A model generated the notes under the pieces. It was not told where the DNA came from. It worked only from the letters and a program-made list of their open reading frames with translations, and ran no database searches. The position numbers and the translations under genes were made by a program. Shown in pieces: positions 37,751 to 46,219 of a DNA stretch of 64,000 nucleotides (position 1 is the first letter of the stretch; the number at the start of each line of letters is the position of its first letter). This stretch comes from Agrococcus sp. KRD186 (GTDB lineage Bacteria > Actinomycetota > Actinomycetes > Actinomycetales > Microbacteriaceae): the NCBI RefSeq assembly GCF_017168255.1, contig NZ_JABFAP010000001.1:1954366-2018365 (forward strand), in the 5' to 3' direction.

Positions 37751-38563
37751 ATGCGCATCGCCACCTGGAACGTGAACTCCGTGCGTGCCCGCTCGGCCCG
37801 CATCGTCGACTGGCTCGAGCGCAGCGACGTCGACGTGCTCGCCATGCAGGAGATCAAGTGCAAGACCGAGCAGTTCCCCTATGCGGCGTTCGAGGCCGCC
37901 GGCTATGAGGTGCAGGCGCACGGCTTCAGCCAGTGGAACGGCGTCGCGATCGCCTCGCGGCTGCCGATGACCGACGTCGAGCGCGACTTCCCCGGCCAGC
38001 CCGGCTACGCCAACACCGGCGACCCGGTGGTCGAGGCGCGCGCGATGGCGGCGACGGTCGAGGGGGTGCGGCTGTGGAGCCTCTACGTGCCCAACGGCCG
38101 CGAGCTCACGCATGCGCACTACGGCTACAAGCTCGAGTGGCTGCGGGTGCTCACGGGGCTGCTCGACGAGTGGCGCGGGCAGCCGCTGGCGCTGATGGGC
38201 GACTTCAACATCGCCCCGCTCGACCATGACGTGTGGGACATCGGTGTGTTCGACGGTGCCACGCACGTGTCCCAGCCCGAGCGGGATGCGTTCCGCGGGC
38301 TCATCGACGCGGGTCTCGTCGACGTCGTGCGCGACCGGGCCCCCGGCTACACCTACTGGGACTACAAGGCCGGCCGCTGGAACAAGAACGAGGGCATGCG
38401 CATCGACTTCGTGCTCGGCACCCCAGAGCTCGCCGAGCTGGTGGGCCGCGCCTCGATCGACCGCGACGAGCGCTCCGGCGACGCCCCCAGCGACCACGTG
38501 CCGGTGGTCGTCGACCTCGACCTCGACACCGAGCTCGATGACGACCGACCGATGATCTTCTGA
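37751..38563 (+). CDS. xth: Exodeoxyribonuclease III
   Basis: A 270-residue ExoIII/AP endonuclease of the EEP superfamily that nicks DNA at abasic sites. 'MRIATWNVNSVRAR' gives the Asn7 metal/phosphate ligand, and 'MQEIKCKTEQFP' the metal-binding Glu (about 34). 'GDFNIAPLDHDVWD' (about 153-166) holds the catalytic Asp-x-Asn. 'WDYKAGRWNKNEGMRIDFVLG' and 'SDHVPVVVDL' supply the final Asp and His. Length is normal. TAGGCT (37739-37744) lies six bases before the ATG, suggesting leaderless initiation. The stop overlaps the next gene's ATG. Confidence 0.94.
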   Translation: MRIATWNVNSVRARSARIVDWLERSDVDVLAMQEIKCKTEQFPYAAFEAAGYEVQAHGFSQWNGVAIASRLPMTDVERDFPGQPGYANTGDPVVEARAMAATVEGVRLWSLYVPNGRELTHAHYGYKLEWLRVLTGLLDEWRGQPLALMGDFNIAPLDHDVWDIGVFDGATHVSQPERDAFRGLIDAGLVDVVRDRAPGYTYWDYKAGRWNKNEGMRIDFVLGTPELAELVGRASIDRDERSGDAPSDHVPVVVDLDLDTELDDDRPMIF

Positions 38564-38934
38564 TGACGGATGTGTCGGGCGGGCCGGAAGGGCTCAGTCA
38601 CGAGGAGTGGGAGGAGCTCGAGCCGCAGCGCGAGTGGACGGCCGCCGATCGCTGGCGGCTGGCCGCGTGGGTGCTGATCTTCGTGAATGTGCTGGTGCTG
38701 CTGCTGGCCGCACCGGTCGGCGACGGCTGGCTGGTGCGGGCCGCCGAGGCAGCCGGCTCCGACGTGGAGCCTGCGCGGCTGACCTACTGGATCTCGCTGC
38801 TCGGCTCCACGCTGGTGGGCAATGCGGTGGGTGCCGCGGCCGCCGCCACGAGGCAGCGCTGGGCGATCGTGCCGCCGATCCTGGCCGCTGCCGGCTGCTG
38901 GGCCGGCTTCTTCATCGCGCAGGCGCTGATCTGA
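38563..38934 (+). CDS. Small membrane protein coupled to xth
   Basis: A 123-residue protein with an acidic soluble N-terminus (about residues 1-30; 'EEWEELEPQREW') and three hydrophobic helices (about 33-52, 75-95, 100-120). The last two helices are joined by a short 'ATRQRWA' loop. I do not recognise the family. Its ATG overlaps the xth stop (TGATG), so it is translated with xth, but nothing in it suggests DNA repair. The stop is one base away from the end of the convergent gene. Confidence 0.65.
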   Translation: MTDVSGGPEGLSHEEWEELEPQREWTAADRWRLAAWVLIFVNVLVLLLAAPVGDGWLVRAAEAAGSDVEPARLTYWISLLGSTLVGNAVGAAAAATRQRWAIVPPILAAAGCWAGFFIAQALI

Positions 38935-38935
38935 G

Positions 38936-39511
38936 CTAGCGGGAGTCGGCGCGCGACTGCTCGGCCGGCGCCCCTTCGCGGTCGGCGAGGCCGACGCCAT
39001 CGGCCGGGCTGTCGCCATCGGCAGCGGCGGGGCTGCCGTCATCGCCGGCGGGCAGCGGGGTCGGTGCGTCAGCGACGGCGTCGATCGGCGCATCGGCGTG
39101 CTTGCCGAGCATCCGCAGCACGATCGCGACCAGCATGGCGCAGGCGAGCAGCACCCAGGAGGAGAAGATCAGTGCGAGCGGCACGCCCCGCGCGCTGATG
39201 TCGCCGAGCCTCGCATTGCCGAGGAAGAGCCCGAGCGCACTGATGAAGGCCAGGACGACGACGACGCCGGCGGAGGCGCCGAGCCAAAACGCGGAGGGCT
39301 GCTTCCAGACCGCCGCGCGGCCGATCACGAGCACGGCCCAGACCAGTGAGGGCATGAGCACGGAGGCGACCCAGTAGGGCAGCAGCTCGGGCACGTCCGG
39401 ATCCACCCGGGCGATGATGGCTGTGCTGATGGCGACGTGCAGCCCCACGACGATCGCGACCGGCACTCCGGTGGCGCGCGCCGGGTGGTCGTTGCTGGGG
39501 GTGACGTCCAA
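38936..39511 (-). CDS. Membrane protein of unknown function
   Basis: About 191 residues, with four hydrophobic helices (around 15-37, 42-66, 72-98 and 108-133). An acidic, Ala/Pro/Asp-rich tail of about 60 residues is likely disordered and cytoplasmic. No family is recognised. The start is chosen at a TTG (39511) because GGAG lies six bases before it; no ATG or GTG is well placed and the long upstream extension is basic and repetitive in character. The first residues 'DVTPSNDHPARATGVPVAIVVGLHV' lead straight into helix 1. Convergent with the gene after xth. Confidence 0.55.
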   Translation of the reverse strand: MDVTPSNDHPARATGVPVAIVVGLHVAISTAIIARVDPDVPELLPYWVASVLMPSLVWAVLVIGRAAVWKQPSAFWLGASAGVVVVLAFISALGLFLGNARLGDISARGVPLALIFSSWVLLACAMLVAIVLRMLGKHADAPIDAVADAPTPLPAGDDGSPAAADGDSPADGVGLADREGAPAEQSRADSR

Positions 39512-39824
39512 AGGCTGCTCCAAGGTTCGAGGGTATGCCCGTCGGCGCGAGAGCGCCAGGGTCGGCGGCGCTCGCGTCGTGCGGCGCTCACCGCGCTGGG
39601 GTGCGGCGGGCGCTGATCCGACGGTGCCACCAGCCACTGACGGCCGCCGACGCAACTCCCTTGCGGGCGACGGCGACCTCACGCGCAACGCTCAGAACTG
39701 ACAGAGAAGGCGGCCCGGAGCGCAAGATAATTGCGCCAGGCTGCCCGTACGCTGGAAACACGCACCGATCGAGCGCCGCCGCGCCACGATCGCTCACCAG
39801 CGAATCCCTCCAGGAGGCTTCCCC

Positions 39825-41198
39825 GTGACGATGACCCAGGCCACCGCAGCCGACCTCCGCCAGCACGCCGCCTGGCTGCAGATCAAGGCGGCAGCGACCG
39901 CGCTGCAGCCGATGCAGTCGAAGAACGGCTCCATCGAGGAGCCGGGCGACCACGACGCGGCCCGCGCCCGTGTGACCGAGCTGACCCAGGGCATCCGCGA
40001 CATCGCCCCCGAGTTCCCGCACGATGCCGACTACCTCGCGCAGGCCGCGCTCGACTTCGAGCGCTGGGCCGACGGCGGCTTCGGCGAGCCCGACTTCTTC
40101 GACGCGCTGGCGAAGTTCCAGCCGCAGCAGCACCGCATCGACGGGCTCAAGCACCTGGTGATCTTCCCCATGTACACGCAGAACGGCTCGGCGAAGCGCC
40201 TCGTCGAGGCCGTGCTGGTCGAGGTCATCTGGCCCGACTTCATCGCCGAGCTCGAGGCCGGCGACTACTCGAACGCGCTGTTCGTGCCGCTGCGCTTCAT
40301 CGACTTCACCGCCGGCTACGACACCAACTCGGCGGTGCTCTTCCCGGAGACGGTCGCGATGCGCGAGATCCCGTCGTTCACGTGGGGCGCCATCTTCCAG
40401 GACCGCGAGGCCGCCCGCTTCCGCCGCGTCGTCGAGGCCGCGTGCGAGGTGACGAAGCTCGAGCTGCCCGCTGACGCCGCCGAGCTCATCGCCGACCAGC
40501 GCACGGCCGAGGAGACCTTCGTCATGTGGGATCTCATCCACGACCGCACCCACATGCGCGGCGACCTGCCCTTCGACCCGTTCATGATCAAGCAGCGCAT
40601 GCCGTTCTTCCTCTACTCGCTCGAGGAGCTGCGCTGCGACCTGACCGCCTTCCGCGAGTCGGTCGCGATCGAGCGCCGCATCGCCGCTGACGACAAGGCG
40701 ACGGATGCCGATCTCGCGTTGGCGAAGCACGCCAAGCACGTGCAGTACGCGGTCATCTTCGACCGCATCTTCCGCTTCGCGATCACCGGCTCGCGCGTGC
40801 GCAACTACGACGGCCTGGGCGGCCAGCTGCTGTTCGCCTGGCTGCACCAGCACCGCGTGCTGCACTGGACCGACACGCAGCTCGCCTTCGACTGGGACGA
40901 GGTGCCCGACGTCGTGAACAAGCTCGGCGAGGCCATCGAGCTGCTCTACTGGCGCTCGATCGACCGGCCGAAGGTCGCGCACTGGCTGGCCGCCTACGAG
41001 CTGGTCTCCTCCGTCGTCGAGCCGCACCCGGCCTCGAAGTGGAAGGCCGGTGAGCTGCCGCTCGACGGCGCGCCGCGACAGCTGACCGACCTTGTGATGG
41101 ACGACGAGTTCCCGCTGTCGATGTTCTACGAGGCGTTCGAGAAGAAGATGCGCGAGACCATCGCGTCGACCGCGGGCATCACCGCCGAGACCGCGTAG
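39825..41198 (+). CDS. DUF6421-like conserved actinobacterial protein
   Basis: A 457-residue soluble protein without signal peptide or membrane helix. Blocks such as 'HRIDGLKHLVIFPMYTQNGS', 'FVPLRFIDFTAGYDTNSAVLFPETVA', 'MWDLIHDRTHMRGDLPFDPFMIKQRMPFFLYSLEELRCDLTAFRE' and 'LLFAWLHQHRVLHWTDTQLAFDW' are highly structured and look conserved. The H-D-R-T-H-x-R and E-E-L-R-x-D segments could bind a metal, as in some metallohydrolases, but this is inference. I place it with DUF6421 from memory of that family. The GTG start has AGGAGG seven bases upstream. It is followed by a hairpin. Confidence 0.6.
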   Translation: MTMTQATAADLRQHAAWLQIKAAATALQPMQSKNGSIEEPGDHDAARARVTELTQGIRDIAPEFPHDADYLAQAALDFERWADGGFGEPDFFDALAKFQPQQHRIDGLKHLVIFPMYTQNGSAKRLVEAVLVEVIWPDFIAELEAGDYSNALFVPLRFIDFTAGYDTNSAVLFPETVAMREIPSFTWGAIFQDREAARFRRVVEAACEVTKLELPADAAELIADQRTAEETFVMWDLIHDRTHMRGDLPFDPFMIKQRMPFFLYSLEELRCDLTAFRESVAIERRIAADDKATDADLALAKHAKHVQYAVIFDRIFRFAITGSRVRNYDGLGGQLLFAWLHQHRVLHWTDTQLAFDWDEVPDVVNKLGEAIELLYWRSIDRPKVAHWLAAYELVSSVVEPHPASKWKAGELPLDGAPRQLTDLVMDDEFPLSMFYEAFEKKMRETIASTAGITAETA

Positions 41199-41220
41199 GC
41201 GCCGCTCGCGCGCATCGCCC

Positions 41221-41250
41221 CGTCGCCCTACAGTGAGCGTCGGGGCGACG
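41221..41250 (+). terminator. Hairpin after the DUF6421-like gene
   Basis: CGTCGCCC...GGGCGACG, eight-base arms with a 14-base loop, lies 22 bases after the stop and 30 before the glycosyltransferase start. It probably separates the two transcription units. Confidence 0.45.
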
Positions 41251-41279
41251 CGCGTCCGACCCCGAGCTGGAGTCACGCC

Positions 41280-42518
41280 ATGGCGACGATCGCGGCCTAC
41301 ACGAGCCCGGCGCTCGGCCACGTGCTGCCGTTCGCCGGCGTGCTGCTCGAGCTGCAGCGCCGCGGCGACCGGATCCGGCTGCGCACGCTCTCGAGCGAGG
41401 TCGGGCGGATGCGTGACCTCGGCTTCGACGCGGACGCGGTCGACGCGCGGGTCGAGGCCGTGGAGTTCGATGACTGGCGCGCGCGACGTGTGCTCGACGC
41501 CTACGGGCGCATGTGCGAGACCTTCTGCGAGCGCGGCCGGCGCGAGGCGCCGGACATGCGCGCGCTCATCCAGCAGTCGCAGCCCGATCTGCTGCTCACC
41601 GACGTCAACACCTGGGGCGCTGCCGCGGTCGCCGAGAGCACGGGGATGCCGTGGGTGTCGCTCGCGACCTACCCGCCGGCCATGCGCTCGCGCGGCTGCC
41701 CGCCGTACGGCCCCGGCCTCGCACCGGCGAACGGGCCGGCCGGCCGGCTGCGGGATGCGCTGATCGACCGGCTGGTCTACCGGCCGGCGATGCGGGCGGC
41801 CACGCCGATGCTCAATGCGCTGCGCACCGAGGTCGCCGCGCTGCCTGCGATCGACTCCTACGACGCGATGGTGCGCCGCGCCCCGCTCACGCTCGTCACG
41901 ACCGCCGAGCCGCTCGAGTACCGGCACGACGACTGGGCGCCGCGGCTGCAGCTGGTGGGCCCGACCTCCTGGGAGCCGCCGGCACCCGCGCCGGCCTGGC
42001 TCACCCGGCTCGACCGCCCCGTCGTGCTGGTGGCGACGGCTACCGACTACCAGGGCGACACCGACATCGTGCGCGTGGCGCTCGAAGCGCTGGCGGACGA
42101 GCCGGTGGCGGTGATCGCGACCATGGCGCACGGGGCACGGCTGGGCGTGGCGCTGCCCCGCAACGCACGCGTCGAGCGCTTCGTGCCGCACAGCCTGCTG
42201 CTCGAGCGGGCGGCGGTCGCCATCACCCACGGCGGGCTGGGCGTGACGCAGAAGGCGCTCGCGCACGGCGTGCCGGTCGTGGCCGTGCCGTACGGCCGCG
42301 ACCAGATGGAGGTGGCCGCGCGCGTGCAGCATGCCGGCGCCGGCGTGCGGCTCTCGCGATCGCAGCTCACGCCGGCGAGGCTGCGGGATGCGGTGGGCCG
42401 TGCCCGCGGGATGCAGGCGGGCGTCGAGGCGGTCGCCGCCGGCCTCGCGGCCGCTGGCCGCGCGCCGCGTGCGGCCGACCTCATCGAGCAGCAGCTGTCG
42501 GCGAGCGCCGCTCGATAG
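41280..42518 (+). CDS. MGT-type glycosyltransferase (tandem copy 1)
   Basis: A 412-residue GT-B fold family-1 glycosyltransferase. The N-terminal domain starts 'IAAYTSPALGHVLPFAGVLLELQRRGDRI' with the G-H acceptor-side loop and conserved His. The C-terminal domain has 'AITHGGLGVTQKALAHGVPVVAVPYGRDQMEVAARV' (about residues 315-350), the nucleotide-sugar-binding HGG...Q(D) motif of MGT-type macrolide/flavonoid transferases. GGAG is seven bases before the ATG. It is about two-thirds identical by eye to the next gene. The acceptor is unknown; inactivation of a xenobiotic or a glycolipid step are both possible. Confidence 0.85.
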   Translation: MATIAAYTSPALGHVLPFAGVLLELQRRGDRIRLRTLSSEVGRMRDLGFDADAVDARVEAVEFDDWRARRVLDAYGRMCETFCERGRREAPDMRALIQQSQPDLLLTDVNTWGAAAVAESTGMPWVSLATYPPAMRSRGCPPYGPGLAPANGPAGRLRDALIDRLVYRPAMRAATPMLNALRTEVAALPAIDSYDAMVRRAPLTLVTTAEPLEYRHDDWAPRLQLVGPTSWEPPAPAPAWLTRLDRPVVLVATATDYQGDTDIVRVALEALADEPVAVIATMAHGARLGVALPRNARVERFVPHSLLLERAAVAITHGGLGVTQKALAHGVPVVAVPYGRDQMEVAARVQHAGAGVRLSRSQLTPARLRDAVGRARGMQAGVEAVAAGLAAAGRAPRAADLIEQQLSASAAR

Positions 42519-42668
42519 CCGCGCCGCGCCGAAGGCACCGTCCGCGTGGGCGCGGGCCACTACGCTTGAGCGTTGGTGGCCGGCGACGCCCGCGGCCACG
42601 CACCCCGGCCCAGCACCTGCGCGGACCCCAGCCGACGCATCCGCTGCCGCATTGCAAGGAGGCACCGC

Positions 42669-43904
42669 GTGGCCCTCATCGCGGCCTATACGAGCCCGGC
42701 GCTCGCTCACGCGTTCCCGTTCGCCGGCATCCTGCTCGAGCTGCAGCGGCGCGGCCACCGCATCCGCATGCGCACGCTGCCGGCGGAGGTCGACCGCATG
42801 CGCATGCTCGGCTTCGACGCCGACGCGATCGATCCGGCCATCGGCGAGATCGACTTCGACGACTGGCGTGCCGCGAGCCCGTTCGACAGCCTGGTGCGAC
42901 TGAGCGCGCTGTACTGCGCGCGCGGCCGGCTCGACGGTCCCGACCTGCGCTCGCTGCTCGAGCGCGAGCGCCCCGACCTGGTGCTCACCGACGTCAACAC
43001 CTGGGGCGCGGCGGCGGTCGCCGAGGCCTCCGGGCTGCCGTGGGCATCGATCTCGCCCTACACGCCGGTGCTGCGCTCGAGCGGCTGGCCGCCGTTCGGG
43101 CCGGGGCTGCGGCCGATGCGCGGACCGCTCGGGCGGCTGCGCGACGCCTCGGTTGCGCGCACCGTGCTCGATGCTGCGACGCGCGTCTCGATGCCGACGA
43201 TCAACGCGCTGCGCGCCGAGGTCGCGGGCCTGCCGCCGCTGCAGGACTTCGACCAGGTGCTGCGCCGCGCGCCGCAGATGATCGTCACCACCGCCGAGCC
43301 CCTCGAGTACGCGCACACCGAGTGGGGGCCCAAGGTGCCGATGGTCGGGCCGACCTCGTGGGAGCCGCCCGCGGCCACGCCCCGCTGGCTCGACGAGATC
43401 GAGGGGCCGATCGTGCTGGTGACCACCTCGAACGACTTCCAGGGCGACACCGACATCGTGCGCGTGACGCTCGCGGCGCTCGCCGACGAGCCGGTCACGG
43501 TCGTCGCCACCATGCCGGCCGAGGCGCGGCTCGGGTTCCGGCCGCCGCCCAACGCGCACGTGACCGGCTTCGTGCCGCACGGCCCGATCCTCGACCGGGC
43601 GGTCTGCGCCATCACCCACGGCGGCATGGGCGTGACCCAGAAGGCGCTCGGCCGGCGCGTGCCGGTGGTCGTGGTGCCGTGGGGCCGCGACCAGTTCGAG
43701 GTCGCCGCCCGCGTCGAGCATGCGCGCGCCGGCGTGCGGCTGCCGCGCAAGCGGCTCACCCCGCAGCGGCTGCGGGATGCGGTGCGCCGGGCCCGCGGCA
43801 TGCAGGCCGGTGTGGATGCGGTCGCCGCGGGCTTCGAGGCGGCGGGCGGCGCTGGCCGGGCCGCCGACCTCATCGAGGCCCAGCTGCACGAGCAGACGCG
43901 GTAG
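42669..43904 (+). CDS. MGT-type glycosyltransferase (tandem copy 2)
   Basis: A 411-residue paralogue of the preceding enzyme. 'LIAAYTSPALAHAFPFAGILLELQRRGHRIRMRTLPAEVDRMRMLGFDADAID' aligns without gaps, as does 'AITHGGMGVTQKALGRRVPVVVVPWGRDQFEVAARVEHA'. AAGGAGG precedes the GTG start by six bases, and TACGCT at 42561-42566 may be its own -10, giving a ~100-base leader. Substitutions cluster in the acceptor domain, for example the loops around residues 60-100 and 130-150. This suggests the copies use different acceptors. The 150-base gap between copies has no other gene. Confidence 0.85.
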   Translation: MALIAAYTSPALAHAFPFAGILLELQRRGHRIRMRTLPAEVDRMRMLGFDADAIDPAIGEIDFDDWRAASPFDSLVRLSALYCARGRLDGPDLRSLLERERPDLVLTDVNTWGAAAVAEASGLPWASISPYTPVLRSSGWPPFGPGLRPMRGPLGRLRDASVARTVLDAATRVSMPTINALRAEVAGLPPLQDFDQVLRRAPQMIVTTAEPLEYAHTEWGPKVPMVGPTSWEPPAATPRWLDEIEGPIVLVTTSNDFQGDTDIVRVTLAALADEPVTVVATMPAEARLGFRPPPNAHVTGFVPHGPILDRAVCAITHGGMGVTQKALGRRVPVVVVPWGRDQFEVAARVEHARAGVRLPRKRLTPQRLRDAVRRARGMQAGVDAVAAGFEAAGGAGRAADLIEAQLHEQTR

Positions 43905-44013
43905 CCGCAGGAGCCGCCGGTCTGCGCAGACGCGCCACGGCACATCCACCGGAATGCGCGCACCGCCCTCGTCGTTGTCTGAGTGCAGAGACTTCGAAGA
44001 GAGGAACGCACAC

Positions 44014-44649
44014 ATGGCGAAGATCACAGTGCTCGGCGCGACAGGGTTCGCGGGCAGCAACATCACCGAGGAGGCCGCGAGTCGCGGGCACGAGCTCACG
44101 CTGGTGTCGCGCTCGACCCCGCAGGATGCGCCCGCAGGAGCCCGCGTCATCAAGGGCTCCGTGCTCGACGGCGACGTGCTCGCGGAGGCGATCGACGGTG
44201 CCGACGTGGTCGTCGGCGCGCTCTCGCCGCGCGGCGACATGGAGGGCAAGGTGGCGGATGCGTATGCCGACATCGCGGGCCGGCTCGCGGGCACCCCGAC
44301 CCGCTTCATCATCGTCGGCGGGTTCGGCTCACTGAAGGACGAGGCCGGCGAGCGCATCGTCGAGACCGACGCCTTCGCGCCGGAGTACAAGGGCGAGTCG
44401 CGCGAGCTGTTCGCCGCCTACGAGCGGGTCAGCGCCGTCGACGACGTCGACTGGACGTACGTCTCCCCCGCCGGCACCTTCGGCAGCTTCGTGCCCGACC
44501 AGACCCGCCGCGGCGAGTACCGCACGGGCGGCGAGACCCCGCTGGCGGCCGACGGCTCCGCGATCTCCGGCCCCGACTTCGCCCTCGCGGTCGTGGACGC
44601 GATCGAGTCGAGCGAGCACAGCCGCGCGCACGTGCACTTCGCGTACTGA
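44014..44649 (+). CDS. NAD(P)-binding atypical SDR (NmrA/YwnB-like)
   Basis: A 211-residue atypical short-chain dehydrogenase. 'KITVLGATGFAGSNITEEAASRGHELTLVSRS' (residues 3-34) has the G-A-T-G-x2-G NAD(P) motif. 'DVVVGALSPRG' is the second strand, and 'FIIVGGFGSLKDEAGE' replaces the usual YxxxK active site, as in the NmrA-like/flavin reductase-like group. The C-terminal 'SRAHVHFAY' is typical of that group. It is probably a redox sensor or reductase. GAGAGGAA lies before the ATG. A 15-base-arm hairpin follows the gene. Confidence 0.82.
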   Translation: MAKITVLGATGFAGSNITEEAASRGHELTLVSRSTPQDAPAGARVIKGSVLDGDVLAEAIDGADVVVGALSPRGDMEGKVADAYADIAGRLAGTPTRFIIVGGFGSLKDEAGERIVETDAFAPEYKGESRELFAAYERVSAVDDVDWTYVSPAGTFGSFVPDQTRRGEYRTGGETPLAADGSAISGPDFALAVVDAIESSEHSRAHVHFAY

Positions 44650-44659
44650 GCCCCGCGCG

Positions 44660-44698
44660 CCGAGGAGGCTGCGGTCCACGAGGCCGCAGCCTCCTCGG
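44660..44698 (+). terminator. Long hairpin after the SDR gene
   Basis: CCGAGGAGGCTGCGG and CCGCAGCCTCCTCGG are perfect 15-base arms with a nine-base loop. It begins ten bases after the stop. This is one of the strongest intrinsic hairpins in the window and a clear terminator candidate, without a T-run. Confidence 0.65.
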
Positions 44699-44746
44699 CG
44701 GATCGACCCCTGGCCAGCCCGCCCATGGAGGTGGCACGGTGGGGTC

Positions 44747-44938
44747 ATGAGCATCGACTGGGTACCCGACTACGGCGAGCTGCTCAAGCGCGGGCTCTCG
44801 ATCCCGCTCGAGGGCAGCGAGAATGACGCGGTGGACGCCGTGCTGGCGCAGCTGAACGCGGGCGGCGCGGTGCCGCCCGAGTCGGAGGTGCGGCAGCTCG
44901 TGCAGGATGCCCGCAAGGGCGCCAAGCGGCACGACTGA
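44747..44938 (+). CDS. Small hypothetical protein (63 residues)
   Basis: A 63-residue acidic-then-basic protein: 'SIDWVPDYGELLKRGLSIPLEG', a helix 'NDAVDAVLAQLNAGG', then 'SEVRQLVQDARKGAKRHD'. It has no signal peptide, Cys or membrane helix. A G-rich stretch (GGTGGGG) precedes the ATG. Codon use is like that of neighbouring genes, with G/C at third positions, which supports it being real. Function unknown. It is the first of three closely spaced plus-strand genes. Confidence 0.55.
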   Translation: MSIDWVPDYGELLKRGLSIPLEGSENDAVDAVLAQLNAGGAVPPESEVRQLVQDARKGAKRHD

Positions 44939-44981
44939 CAGACCACCGCCCGGCACCGGCTGCCCGTGCGACGATCGTCGC

Positions 44982-45491
44982 ATGAGCATCCGCCAGCGCC
45001 TCCGCCGCCTGCTCGCGCCGGTCACGCGCACGCGCGCGTTCCGCCGCATCGGACCGAGGGCGCTGCCGGTCGCCGAGCGCATCGCCAAGCGGCTGACCGG
45101 CGGGCGCCTGGTGGTCTCCGGCATCCTCGTGCCCTCGCTCGTGCTGCACACGGTCGGCGCGAAGAGCGGGCAGCCGCGCGCGAACGAGCTGATGTTCACG
45201 CCCGACGGCGACGGCGGCGCGATCATCGCCGGCACCAGCTTCGCCCGCGCGCAGCACCCCGGATGGACGTCGAATCTCGCCGCGCACCCCGACGCCGAGG
45301 TGGTCGTGCGCGGCCTGCGCTACCCGGTGCGCGCCGCCCGCATCCCGAACGCCGAGCGTGACGCGGCTTGGGCCCGCATCGAGGCGCAGTGGCCCGGCTA
45401 CCGCGCCTATGAGCGCGACTCCGGGCGCACCGTGCGGCTGTTCCGGCTGACGACGGATGCGGTCCCGTCGCCCTTCCGCGAGCGCCGGTAG
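44982..45491 (+). CDS. Deazaflavin-dependent (Ddn-type) oxidoreductase
   Basis: A 169-residue split-barrel protein of the Ddn/F420 (nitroreductase family deazaflavin-dependent) group. 'LHTVGAKSGQPRANELMF' (about residues 55-72) is the family T-x-G-x-K-S-G-x-x-R motif for cofactor phosphate binding. 'IAGTSFARAQHPGWTSNLAAHPDAEVVVRG' (about 80-110) is the second block with H-P-x-W-x2-N-L. Members reduce quinones or nitro compounds with F420H2. A second member is at 46220-46660. Start ATG chosen for the family N-terminus. It lies 43 bases after the small hypothetical gene. Confidence 0.85.
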   Translation: MSIRQRLRRLLAPVTRTRAFRRIGPRALPVAERIAKRLTGGRLVVSGILVPSLVLHTVGAKSGQPRANELMFTPDGDGGAIIAGTSFARAQHPGWTSNLAAHPDAEVVVRGLRYPVRAARIPNAERDAAWARIEAQWPGYRAYERDSGRTVRLFRLTTDAVPSPFRERR

Positions 45492-45516
45492 CGCTCGGCA
45501 CGGCAGACTGGGCGCC

Positions 45517-46146
45517 ATGCGCATCCTCATCGCGGGCGCCACGAGCGCGCTCGGCCACGCCACCGCATCCGCCCTGCTCGACGCAGGTCACCACGTCATC
45601 GCCGTCGGATCGAACGCCGACCGGCTCGGACTCGTCGACGCGAGCGAGCGCTTCGAGTGCGACCTGACCGATCTCGAGGCGGTCGGGTCGCTCGCCGCCG
45701 AGATCGGCGAGCTCGACGGCCTGCTCCACCTGGTGGGCGGCTGGCGCGGCGGCGGCGGCCTCGCCGGCCAGACCGACGAGGACTGGGCGTGGCTCGAGTC
45801 GCGCGTCGTCGGCACGCTGCGCAACACCACGCGCGCGTTCGCCGGCGCGATCGGGCGCTCGGATGCGGGTCTCGTCGCGATCGTCTCGTCCACCGGTGTG
45901 GAGCACCCGACGGCCGGCAACGCGAACTACGTGGCGCTGAAGGCGGCGGCCGAGGCCTGGCTCGCGGCGGTCGGGCACGCACTGCGAGACACCCCCGCGC
46001 GCACGGTCGTCAAGCGCGTGAAGTCGCTGGTCTCGGATGCCGAGCGGGCAGCGCAGCCCGAGCGCGCGTTCGCCGGCGCCACCGACGTGACCGCGCTCGC
46101 GGCCGAGCTCACCGCGGAGTTCGCGCCGAACCCCAGCTTCGACTGA
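45517..46146 (+). CDS. Short-chain dehydrogenase/reductase
   Basis: A 209-residue classical-like SDR. 'RILIAGATSALGHATASALLDAGHHVIAVGS' has the (T/A)-G-A-x3-x-G cofactor motif, here G-A-T-S-A-L-G. 'LDGLLHLVGGWRGGGGL' replaces NNAG. 'IVSSTGVEHPTAGNANYVALKAAAEAWL' holds the active-site Ser and the Y-x3-K (Tyr-Val-Ala-Leu-Lys). It is shorter than usual (~250) because the C-terminal substrate loop is reduced. Substrate unknown. It lies 25 bases after the Ddn-type gene, likely in one operon. Confidence 0.8.
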   Translation: MRILIAGATSALGHATASALLDAGHHVIAVGSNADRLGLVDASERFECDLTDLEAVGSLAAEIGELDGLLHLVGGWRGGGGLAGQTDEDWAWLESRVVGTLRNTTRAFAGAIGRSDAGLVAIVSSTGVEHPTAGNANYVALKAAAEAWLAAVGHALRDTPARTVVKRVKSLVSDAERAAQPERAFAGATDVTALAAELTAEFAPNPSFD

Positions 46147-46158
46147 GCTCGCTGGCCA

Positions 46159-46215
46159 CGACGCCCAGGACGGGCGTCGGCGCTGGCGTCGCGGTCGAGA
46201 CCCGAAAGGGTCTCG
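46159..46215. terminator. Two back-to-back hairpins between convergent genes
   Basis: CGACGCCC-AGGAC-GGGCGTCG (46159-46179) and CGAGACCC-GAAA-GGGTCTCG (46196-46215) have perfect eight-base arms. The second has a stable GNRA (GAAA) loop. They fill the gap between the SDR stop and the stop of the convergent Ddn-type gene. Confidence 0.65.
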
Positions 46216-46219
46216 GCCC

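Noticed and set aside
39588-44390. A 1600-codon open frame on the minus strand
   Set aside because: It lies opposite the DUF6421-like, glycosyltransferase and SDR genes. Its translation is Arg/Ala/His/Val-rich with no motif or domain, as expected for an antisense shadow in high-GC DNA.
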